Source: Mesonia sp008017825 (GTDB taxonomy: Bacteria > Bacteroidota > Bacteroidia > Flavobacteriales > Flavobacteriaceae). Taken from it: a stretch of DNA of 64,000 nt. This document shows positions 52,550 through 59,696 of the stretch, in pieces. The notes beneath the pieces were generated by a model. It saw nothing but the letters and a program-made list of their open reading frames with translations, searched no databases and was not told where the DNA came from. The translations under genes and the position numbers were made by a program. How positions within the stretch are numbered: the first letter of the stretch is position 1; every line of letters starts with the position of its first letter. The stretch is from positions 89,237 through 153,236 of the forward strand of contig NZ_VRLS01000094.1 in NCBI RefSeq assembly GCF_008017825.1, written 5' to 3'.

Positions 52550-54193
52550 ATGAGACCACTAAATATAATATTCATATCAATAATTTCAGTATTCTTTTTT
52601 TCTTGTGAAGAAATAGCTTTAAAAAAAGATGATCATACTGCAAATAAAAAAGATACCGTAAAGATTAGTGTTTTACAAACTGCCGATATTCATGGTCAAT
52701 TAGATACTCACCCCGAACTTTTTTGGGAGAACGGGAAAATTGTATTTAAAAATCGTGGAGGTTTAGCACATATTAAAACGCTATTTGAGGAAGAACGAGC
52801 GAAAAATCCAGGAAATACGATTATCGTAGATGGAGGTGATTTAATACAAGGCAGTGGTTATACTGCACTTTCTAAAGGAGCGGTTTTACCAGAAATTATC
52901 AAACACATGAATTATGATGTACTCATCCCTGGCAATTGGGAAGTCGTATACGGTAAAAATCAGATGTTATCTATTTTAAATAATTACGAAACTCCTGTAA
53001 TTGCACAAAATATGTATCATCAAGAAAATCATAAAAATCTTTTTCCTTCTCATTGGATTAAAGAAATTGACGGAGTAAAACTAGGATTCATTGGCGTGAA
53101 TGATCCTGATGTTCCGATAAGGCAAAATCCAGAATTTAGTAAAGGAATAGAATTTTCAGGGTTAGATGAGACCTTAAAAGAGCAAATTCAGCAATTAAAA
53201 TCTAAAGAAAAAGTAGACGTTTTATTTTTGGTCACCCACTTTGGGATATTTAAGCAAGTAGAATTAGCCAACAATCCCGTATCTAAAGAGGTTGATTATA
53301 TTTTAGGAAACGATACCCACGAACGATTGAGAACCCCTATTGAAGGGAAATTTGCTAAAGTAACAGAACCTGGTGCTTTTGGTTCTTTTGTTGGGAAACT
53401 AAATTTATACATAGTGGACGGTGAAATTGTTCTTGATGAATATGAACTCATTGACGTTGACCCCGAGAAATATAATGCAGATCCTAAAATAAATGAATTA
53501 ATCACAAAAGCTAAAGCTCCATACAAAGAAGAAATGGAGGAAATCATAGGCTATACCAACGTTCCTCTATTTAGGTATTTAACCGTTGAAAATCCTTTAG
53601 ATAATATGATTACCAATGCAGCTAAATGGAAAACCGGCGTAGACATCGCAATTTCTAATGGCTTTAGGTTTGGAAACCCTGTTGTTCCTATAGATGGAAA
53701 ACCAGCTCCTATTACCAAAGCTAATCTTTGGAACTGGTTACCTGTTAATGAGAAAATAAAAACAGGAAAAGCAAGTGGAACACAAATTAAAGAGTGGCTA
53801 GAAAAAGAGATTCATAATGCTTTCGCAGAAAATGCCACCGAACGGTTTGGAGGCTGGCTCGTAAGATTTGCAGGGATGCAAGTAGATTTTAAACTTAATG
53901 CAGAAAAAGGAAAAAAAATCAATTGGATTAAAGTCGGAGGCCAGCCAATTCAAGATGATAAAATGTATAGTATCTCGGCTTGTGTACGTCCTGGAGATCC
54001 TATTCATAATCTGTGCCGAATGTCTAATGTGGAAGATGTAGAGGTTAAAGATTATACTATTCACAATGCAGTAGAAGATTATTTAGTTAAATTTTCTCCC
54101 GTTTCACCAAAACTAGAAAAAAGATCTTATTGTGATGATTTAGGTGTACATTCGTTCTCTACAGTACCTAACACAAAATATAAATTTAAGTAA
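52550..54193 (+). CDS. SoxB-like metallophosphatase-family lipoprotein
   Basis: A 547-residue lipoprotein (FFSC, Cys19) of the 5'-nucleotidase superfamily. Metal-site motifs are intact: Asp46 and His48 (TADIHGQL), Asp97 (DGGDLIQGS), then THFG and GNDTHE. The usual GNHE is GNWEVVYG here (residues 128-135), close to the GHWEFTYG that sets the thiosulfohydrolase SoxB apart from nucleotidases. The C-terminal 5'-nucleotidase-type domain is present. Likely role: hydrolytic release of sulfate or a related reaction on a sulfur carrier in the periplasm; a nucleotidase role is not excluded. No SoxYZ or SoxXA genes are nearby. Confidence 0.78.
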   Translation: MRPLNIIFISIISVFFFSCEEIALKKDDHTANKKDTVKISVLQTADIHGQLDTHPELFWENGKIVFKNRGGLAHIKTLFEEERAKNPGNTIIVDGGDLIQGSGYTALSKGAVLPEIIKHMNYDVLIPGNWEVVYGKNQMLSILNNYETPVIAQNMYHQENHKNLFPSHWIKEIDGVKLGFIGVNDPDVPIRQNPEFSKGIEFSGLDETLKEQIQQLKSKEKVDVLFLVTHFGIFKQVELANNPVSKEVDYILGNDTHERLRTPIEGKFAKVTEPGAFGSFVGKLNLYIVDGEIVLDEYELIDVDPEKYNADPKINELITKAKAPYKEEMEEIIGYTNVPLFRYLTVENPLDNMITNAAKWKTGVDIAISNGFRFGNPVVPIDGKPAPITKANLWNWLPVNEKIKTGKASGTQIKEWLEKEIHNAFAENATERFGGWLVRFAGMQVDFKLNAEKGKKINWIKVGGQPIQDDKMYSISACVRPGDPIHNLCRMSNVEDVEVKDYTIHNAVEDYLVKFSPVSPKLEKRSYCDDLGVHSFSTVPNTKYKFK

Positions 54194-54194
54194 G

Positions 54195-54779
54195 ATGAAA
54201 AAAATTAAATTTATTTTCAATATCCTTTTTTGGGTGGCTCTTATTGCTGTTATCTTTTCTACCGATTTAAGAGCAGAAGTTTTTGGGTTTATTCAGCGTG
54301 GAGTTATTGAAATTGGTTTAGTAAATCCTACAATCGAGGAAAATCACAAGACTTTAAAAAAGAATGAACCTTATCAATTAACTTTAAAAGACCAAAGAGA
54401 AGAAATGGTTCAACTTTCAGAGTTTGAAGATAAAATAGTTTTTATTAATTTTTGGGCTACTTGGTGTCCGCCGTGTATTGCAGAAATGCCTAGTATTAAT
54501 CAATTACATGAAAAGTTTAAAAATGATAAGGAAATAGTTTTTCTTATGATAAGCCAGGATAAAGATTTTGGGAAGGCTAAGGATTTTTTAGAAAAGAAAT
54601 CTTTTGGTTTTGATATTTTTCAAAGTCAAACTTCACTCCCTAATGATTTGAGAAGTAATAGTATTCCTGCTACGTTTGTATTAGATAAATCTGGAAATAT
54701 AGTTTACGAACATATGGGAATGGCTAATTATAATTCAGATAAATTTATTTCTTTTTTAAACGAATTGAAAAAACAATAA
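54195..54779 (+). CDS. TlpA-like thioredoxin-fold protein
   Basis: A 194-residue membrane-anchored protein from the ATG at 54195, one base after the soxB-like stop. A single membrane helix (residues about 5-25) precedes a thioredoxin fold with the active site ATWCPPC and cis-proline region SIPATFVLDK. This is the layout of TlpA/ResA/SoxW-type reductants in the periplasm. Its place after the SoxB-like gene suggests it keeps a sulfur-carrier thiol or a metal site reduced. It is the last gene of the plus-strand sulfur operon. Confidence 0.9.
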   Translation: MKKIKFIFNILFWVALIAVIFSTDLRAEVFGFIQRGVIEIGLVNPTIEENHKTLKKNEPYQLTLKDQREEMVQLSEFEDKIVFINFWATWCPPCIAEMPSINQLHEKFKNDKEIVFLMISQDKDFGKAKDFLEKKSFGFDIFQSQTSLPNDLRSNSIPATFVLDKSGNIVYEHMGMANYNSDKFISFLNELKKQ

Positions 54780-54780
54780 A

Positions 54781-54819
54781 AAAGAAAAGCTGCTTGAGTT
54801 GTTCAAGCAGCTTTTCTTT
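54781..54819. terminator. strong terminator after the TlpA-like gene
   Basis: Seventeen-base perfect arms (54781-54797 and 54803-54819) with a five-base loop. The hairpin can also stop the convergent SRPBCC-DinB gene. Confidence 0.9.
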
Positions 54820-54835
54820 TTAAATCTAGATTGGG

Positions 54836-55906
54836 TTATTGAGGAAAATCTACGTGAGTTTTTATTTCTTCTATTTGAGCAATATGACGTTGAGTATGTC
54901 CGTTTGTAAATAGTAAAAATTGGTAGGCATCTACAAATCCTGCAGGGGATTGCACTACTTGCTTCCGTAGTTTTTCACTGCTATAATTTTCTATAAGACC
55001 TTCAAATACTTCTCTATTTGCATTAAAATCTTCCAAAATACTCTGTGCTCTTTCATAAGTATTTTCTCCCTCAATTGTTTTTGGAGCTTTTGCTTTTTGC
55101 TCTCTGTTAGTAATGTATTCTACTACTTCCATATCAGTTAACTGGATGGAATCTCTAGAGGTTTGTTTTGCTTCCGTTAAGGCATTGGTAAGCATCTTGG
55201 TTAATGCTATTTCTGTCTTAATTATATGATCGGCACATTGACCTATTGACCAAGTAGAATCGGTGCTTTTAAATTTTAATTGTTTTTCGCTTAAGTCTTT
55301 TATAGTCTGGAAAAGGTTTTCTCCACTTTTTTCATATTTAGTAATAAGATGGTTCAATTCATTATCATACACAATAGTTTCTTGAGCTTCTAAAATTTCT
55401 TTTAGGTTCTCTAATCCTTCTTCAAAATCATCTCCCATATCTATAAATAAATTAATGGTATTAAAAGGATAGTTCATTACTCCTTCATTTTGCCAAGTCA
55501 CTTTGGTTTTACTTTTTCCAATAGATTCTGTACTTATTTTGGCAGTCATTGGTTCACCATAATCGTCTATTGCAATTTCGGTAGTCATACTCTTACCTAC
55601 CTCTATAGCCATTATTTTTTGATTTCCTTTTCCTACTTGCCAGTCATCACTTTCCCAAAAAACAGTAAATCCTACAGCTGCATCTTCTCCTTCGTAGGTT
55701 TGTTTAATTTCGGGATCCATTAAATTCCAAGTGCCATAATTATTTTGATTTTTTAAATGTTTTACATAATTAAACACTTGCTCTTGAGGTTTATTAATAA
55801 TAACATCTTCGCGGTTACTAAATTCTTTTGGCATTATTAAACCTGCAATCAAGAAAAAACCAATAATTAAAATAATTAGAACTCCAATAAACTTTAAAAC
55901 TTTCAT
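54836..55906 (-). CDS. fusion of membrane-anchored SRPBCC domain and DinB-like domain
   Basis: A 356-residue protein. An N-terminal membrane helix (about residues 5-25) leads into an SRPBCC/polyketide-cyclase-like domain to about residue 175 (INKPQEQVFNYVKHLKNQNNY and the TKVTWQNEGVM strand). A second, four-helix DinB-type domain runs from about residue 180 to the end and has its three metal-ligand histidines (CADHI and NGHTQRHIAQIEE). DinB-like domains bind a metal and often carry thiol-transferase activity; the ligand of the SRPBCC part is unknown. Joining both in one chain is uncommon in my experience. Single gene. Confidence 0.83.
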   Translation of the reverse strand: MKVLKFIGVLIILIIGFFLIAGLIMPKEFSNREDVIINKPQEQVFNYVKHLKNQNNYGTWNLMDPEIKQTYEGEDAAVGFTVFWESDDWQVGKGNQKIMAIEVGKSMTTEIAIDDYGEPMTAKISTESIGKSKTKVTWQNEGVMNYPFNTINLFIDMGDDFEEGLENLKEILEAQETIVYDNELNHLITKYEKSGENLFQTIKDLSEKQLKFKSTDSTWSIGQCADHIIKTEIALTKMLTNALTEAKQTSRDSIQLTDMEVVEYITNREQKAKAPKTIEGENTYERAQSILEDFNANREVFEGLIENYSSEKLRKQVVQSPAGFVDAYQFLLFTNGHTQRHIAQIEEIKTHVDFPQ

Positions 55907-55977
55907 GATTTATTTATATAGCTTGTGAATGACCAAATATCGTGATAAAATTTTAACTTTAAATACCAAAAAAAATT

Positions 55978-56517
55978 ATGAAAACGTATGTAGCTTTTCT
56001 TAGAGGAATAAATGTAGGCGGACACCATAAAGTGCCTATGAAGGATCTAAAATGTTTATTAGAAAAAAATAACTATAAAAATGTAACCACTTTATTAAAT
56101 TCTGGCAATATTATTTTTGATGGTGATGAAGCTTCCGCGGAAGAAATTCAGCAGCAATTAAGCTGTATGTTAGAAGAGAAATTTGGTTTTTCGATTCCTA
56201 CCTTGGTTAAAACCAAAAATGAGATAATAACAATTTTAGAGCATAACCCTTTCCTATCTGTTAGTTTAAACAAAGATTTAAAGTTATATGTTAGCTTTGT
56301 ATTTGACCCTCTGCCTAAAAAAATAAATTTAAAAGATTTAGAAACTGAATCTTTTAAAATAATAAAGATTAATTCTCGTGAAATCTATTCAGTTCTAAAT
56401 AACACTAAGGGTAAAACTACAAAAGCTATGGAAAATATGGATAGACACTTTAATAAATCACTTACCACTCGCAATTGGAATACTATAGTAAGAATAGGTA
56501 AAAAGTTGAGAGATTAA
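55978..56517 (+). CDS. DUF1697 domain protein
   Basis: A 179-residue cytoplasmic protein of the DUF1697 family: the opening YVAFLRGINVGGHHKVPMKDL, then TTLLNSGNIIFDG and SRGK-like TKAMENMDRHFNKSLTTRNW near the end. Function unknown. Its stop codon abuts the stop of the convergent TauE/SafE gene with no base between them. Confidence 0.9.
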   Translation: MKTYVAFLRGINVGGHHKVPMKDLKCLLEKNNYKNVTTLLNSGNIIFDGDEASAEEIQQQLSCMLEEKFGFSIPTLVKTKNEIITILEHNPFLSVSLNKDLKLYVSFVFDPLPKKINLKDLETESFKIIKINSREIYSVLNNTKGKTTKAMENMDRHFNKSLTTRNWNTIVRIGKKLRD

Positions 56518-57318
56518 TTACCACAATTCTTTCCAGAAAATATAAATTCCCATGACAAGTACCAACCCTCCGAATCCTTTTTTAAGTTTAGCACCGTCAA
56601 TAAATTTATTTAAATAAATCCCCACAAATATTCCCACAATAGCAAATGCTGAAAAAGACAATAAAAAAGACCAATTTATCGGCATGTATAGAGCGTCTCC
56701 TGCAAATCCTACCAAAGAATTAATAGCTATTACAAATAAAGATGTTGCTACCGCTTGTTTTATAGGAAGTTTTGCTAAGAAAATAAGAATGGGTACAATT
56801 ATAAATCCGCCACCAGCGCCAACTAAACCAGTAATTATTCCTACCAAAGCACCTAAACTTACAAGAGGAAAATAGTTTATTGTTTTAGATTTTGTAATCT
56901 CTTTTTGAAGAACTCTACGCTTTTTATCTAAAATCATAGAGAAAGACGCTGCTAGCATTAAAATTGAAAAAAATACCATAATAGCAATGTCTTTTGTCAG
57001 CAAAAAACTAGCGTTACTGAAAATAACCTCTGGTATAGCAGGAATAATAAACTTTCGGGTAGAGAAAACCATTATAGCGGCTGGAATAGCAAAAAATAGA
57101 GAGGTTTTAAAGTTTACTAGTCCTTTTTGAAGATTTTTGATAGCTCCAAATAGAGATGAAATTCCCACAACAAATAAAGAATACCCTGTCGCTAAAACAG
57201 GCTCTATTCCTAATAAGTAAACAAAGACTGGCACAGTAAGAATAGAACCACCTCCACCCGTAAGTCCTAAAACAATACCGATAATTAACGCACCTATGTA
57301 ACCTAAAATTTCTATCAA
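56518..57318 (-). CDS. TauE/SafE family sulfite/organosulfonate exporter
   Basis: A 266-residue inner-membrane protein with about eight hydrophobic segments and the internal duplication typical of TSUP proteins: GLTGGGGSILTVPVFVYLLG near the start and GLVGAGGGFIIVPILIFLA near residue 170. Likely exports sulfite or a related anion, a fitting end step for persulfide oxidation. The start codon is TTG at 57318; no ATG lies in frame between it and the -7 box at 57337-57344, so the message has a leader of only some 13 bases. Operator C lies upstream inside the end of the Crp gene. Confidence 0.9.
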   Translation of the reverse strand: MIEILGYIGALIIGIVLGLTGGGGSILTVPVFVYLLGIEPVLATGYSLFVVGISSLFGAIKNLQKGLVNFKTSLFFAIPAAIMVFSTRKFIIPAIPEVIFSNASFLLTKDIAIMVFFSILMLAASFSMILDKKRRVLQKEITKSKTINYFPLVSLGALVGIITGLVGAGGGFIIVPILIFLAKLPIKQAVATSLFVIAINSLVGFAGDALYMPINWSFLLSFSAFAIVGIFVGIYLNKFIDGAKLKKGFGGLVLVMGIYIFWKELW

Positions 57319-57336
57319 TGTTTTTTAATTTTAAAA

Positions 57337-57344
57337 CAAAACTA
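57337..57344 (-). promoter_or_regulatory. -7 promoter box of the TauE/SafE gene
   Basis: The minus strand reads TAGTTTTG (TAnnTTTG), 18 bases before the TTG start. The centre of operator C is 36.5 bp upstream of its last base. Confidence 0.72.
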
Positions 57345-57366
57345 TCAAATTATAAATTTGATTTAA

Positions 57367-57380
57367 GTAATGTGGGTTAC
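57367..57380. promoter_or_regulatory. GTAAC-N4-GTTAC operator C
   Basis: GTAATGTGGGTTAC keeps both half-sites with one change. It overlaps the last four bases of the Crp/Fnr gene. Confidence 0.7.
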
Positions 57381-58009
57381 ACAGTGAGAATTTTTATTTG
57401 ATTTCTATGAATTTCTATTTGGTTTTGATTTTCTAATTTCTTTAATAATCGTGAAATAACTACTCTTGAAGAATTTAAATCTTTAGCTATTTCTTGATGG
57501 GTTATTTTTAAATCGCTGGCTTGCGCAAACTTTTGTTTATCTTTTAGATAATCTATAAGCCTATCATCTAGGTTAGAAAACGCTATTTTATCGATAGAGT
57601 TTAAAGCTTCCATAAGACGAGTGTGATAACTCTCAAAAACATAATTTCGCCAGCTTTTGTATTTAGAAGCCCATTCTTCCATTTTTTGAACGGGAATCAT
57701 TAAGAGTTGAGCATCGGTTTCTGCTGTAGCTTTAATTTCACTTTTATTAATTCCTAAACAGCACGTAAGAGTCATGGCACAGGTTTCTCCTTCTTCAATA
57801 AAATAAAGTAAAAGTTCATCTCCATTTTCGTCTTCACGCAAAATCTTAATGACTCCATTTAAGATTAAGGGCATCGATCGTATATAATCTCCCTTTTGAA
57901 TAAGCTCCTCCCCTGCTACTACATTTTTTATAATAGCATCTTTTTCTATTTCATTTAAAAGCTCAGGTTGGAATAATCCTGAAAATTTTTGAGTGATAAT
58001 TTCTTTCAT
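57377..58009 (-). CDS. Crp/Fnr family regulator with cysteine cluster
   Basis: A 210-residue regulator. The N-terminal cyclic-nucleotide-type beta-roll lacks an obvious cAMP-binding RSA motif and instead carries Cys77, Cys83 and Cys84 in CAMTLTCCLG, which may be a redox or persulfide switch. The C-terminal winged helix has THQEIAKDLNSSRVVISRLLKKLE (recognition helix near residues 180-192). Most likely the activator acting at the three GTAAC-N4-GTTAC sites. It follows the cytochrome c gene by five bases and is followed by the TauE/SafE gene. Confidence 0.9.
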   Translation of the reverse strand: MKEIITQKFSGLFQPELLNEIEKDAIIKNVVAGEELIQKGDYIRSMPLILNGVIKILREDENGDELLLYFIEEGETCAMTLTCCLGINKSEIKATAETDAQLLMIPVQKMEEWASKYKSWRNYVFESYHTRLMEALNSIDKIAFSNLDDRLIDYLKDKQKFAQASDLKITHQEIAKDLNSSRVVISRLLKKLENQNQIEIHRNQIKILTV

Positions 58010-58014
58010 GAACT

Positions 58015-58455
58015 TTACTTTTTCACTGCTTTCACCTCTTCTAAAGTAACTTTTTGGTCTTGTTTATTCTCCCAAGCATTCATGATGTAATTCATCACCT
58101 CTACCACTTCTTCATCACTTAATCCTAAAGGTGTCATTATATTCTCGTAAGTTTTACCATTTACAGTAATCTCACCACTTAACCCATACTTTACGGCGTG
58201 TATACTTTCTTTTCTTTTTTCGGTTAACCAATTAGAACCTCTTAGCGGCGGATAAATTTTTGGGATTCCTTTTCCCGTAGGTAAATGACACTGTGCACAA
58301 AATTGATTGTAAATTTCTTTTCCTTTTTGATGCTGAGCAGTTTTTTTAATCTTTGAATCTGAAGAAACTACATAAGACTCTTCTTTCTTCTCTGAATTTT
58401 CTTTACAGCCTATTAATAAAATTCCGATAAGGATTATACAGCAATATTTAATCAT
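58015..58455 (-). CDS. cytochrome c lipoprotein
   Basis: A 146-residue class I cytochrome c. A lipoprotein signal (LIGC, Cys17) anchors it, CAQCH binds haem, and the distal ligand methionine is probably in NIMTPLGLSDEEV, a common pattern for electron acceptors of membrane or periplasmic dehydrogenases. Its ATG lies inside the last codons of the PQQ dehydrogenase gene (8-base overlap), so it is probably that enzyme's electron acceptor. Confidence 0.9.
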   Translation of the reverse strand: MIKYCCIILIGILLIGCKENSEKKEESYVVSSDSKIKKTAQHQKGKEIYNQFCAQCHLPTGKGIPKIYPPLRGSNWLTEKRKESIHAVKYGLSGEITVNGKTYENIMTPLGLSDEEVVEVMNYIMNAWENKQDQKVTLEEVKAVKK

Positions 58456-59581
58456 TCTTTAAGGGGTTTAATTTTACGATTCCTAGATTTTCTACGCCAA
58501 TGTAAATATAACCATCTTCTGCTTGATTTATACTTCTAACTCGTCCTATATTTTCTAATAATTTAGTTCTTTCTACTATTTTTTTTCCGTCTAATTTTAA
58601 GAATTCTAGATATTGAAATTTTAAAGAGCCTACTAAAAGACCGCCTTTTAATTTGGGATATTTATTGGATGTTACAAAAGCCATTCCGCTGGGAGCAATA
58701 CTTGGCACCCAATAATGAATAGGTTGCTCCATCCCTACTTGAGCGGTTTTATCGGTAATAGGTATACCGCTGTAATTTTTTCCATAAGTAATTACTGGCC
58801 AACCATAATTCGCCCCTTTTTTAACCACATTTACTTCATCACCTCCCATAGGGCCGTGTTCGTGCAACCAAATTTCTTTGGTTTGTGGGTGAACCTCCAT
58901 TCCTTGCGGATTTCTATGTCCGTAACTATAAATGGCTTTTTTCGCTTCCGCGGAAGCATAAAATGGATTATCGGTCGGGATGCTACCATCCTCTTTTAGT
59001 CGGTAAACCTTACCCCCATCTAGAGTTATATCTTGTGGATTTTCGTCTCTATTTCCTCGCTCACCAATAGAAAAATACACATTGTTTTCTTCATCAAAGA
59101 CGATTCGACTTCCAAAATGCTGACCTCTAGTAGTATTAGGTGTAGCTTTATAAAGTAATTCTTTTTGCACTAAACTTTCATTTTCTAGTTTAGCTCTCAT
59201 TAATGCAGTATTGCCTCCATCACCTTCTCCTTCCGCGGAAGCATAGGTAAAATAAATCCATCCGTTATTCTTGTAATTGGGATGCAAAGCAATGTCTAAA
59301 AGCCCTCCTTGTCCTCTATTATAGACCGCTGGCATATTCTTAATAAGATTTTTTTTATCATTTTTTACTAAAACCAAATCTCCTTTTTTCTCGTTAATTA
59401 ACATAGAATCATCGGGTAAGAATACAAAGCCCCAGGGGTTTTCTAAATCACTTACAACAATTTCATAATCATATTTGTTAGTAGGGTTTTGTATTTTTTT
59501 ATTGTTTTCTGCCTTTTGTATTTGTCCGCATGAAACAAGTGTAAAGGATAAAATTATCGATAGAATGAATATATTTTTCAT
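58448..59581 (-). CDS. PQQ-dependent sugar dehydrogenase-like lipoprotein
   Basis: A 377-residue lipoprotein (VSC, Cys18) of the soluble glucose/sorbosone dehydrogenase family. Family landmarks are LENPWGFVFLPDDSMLINEK, RGQGGLLDIALHPNY, RGQHFGSRIVFDEENNVYFSIGERG, SYGHRNPQGMEVHPQT and WLHEHGPMGGDEVN. It oxidises an aldose or similar substrate with PQQ and passes electrons to the cytochrome c encoded by the overlapping next gene. The actual substrate is unknown. First gene of the set leading to the Crp/Fnr regulator. Confidence 0.9.
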   Translation of the reverse strand: MKNIFILSIILSFTLVSCGQIQKAENNKKIQNPTNKYDYEIVVSDLENPWGFVFLPDDSMLINEKKGDLVLVKNDKKNLIKNMPAVYNRGQGGLLDIALHPNYKNNGWIYFTYASAEGEGDGGNTALMRAKLENESLVQKELLYKATPNTTRGQHFGSRIVFDEENNVYFSIGERGNRDENPQDITLDGGKVYRLKEDGSIPTDNPFYASAEAKKAIYSYGHRNPQGMEVHPQTKEIWLHEHGPMGGDEVNVVKKGANYGWPVITYGKNYSGIPITDKTAQVGMEQPIHYWVPSIAPSGMAFVTSNKYPKLKGGLLVGSLKFQYLEFLKLDGKKIVERTKLLENIGRVRSINQAEDGYIYIGVENLGIVKLNPLKND

Positions 59582-59696
59582 AACTTACTTTTGCTTTAAA
59601 TTTAAATAGATAATTAATAAACGCCTAATTATATTAATAGAAACGTAAATTAACCGTTAAGATTCGTTATAATTGCAAAAAAATAATAAATAAATT

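Noticed and set aside
52550..54193. Plain UshA-type 5'-nucleotidase
   Set aside because: The GNHE histidine is replaced by Trp in a SoxB-like GNWE..YG and the neighbours are sulfur genes; kept as an alternative.
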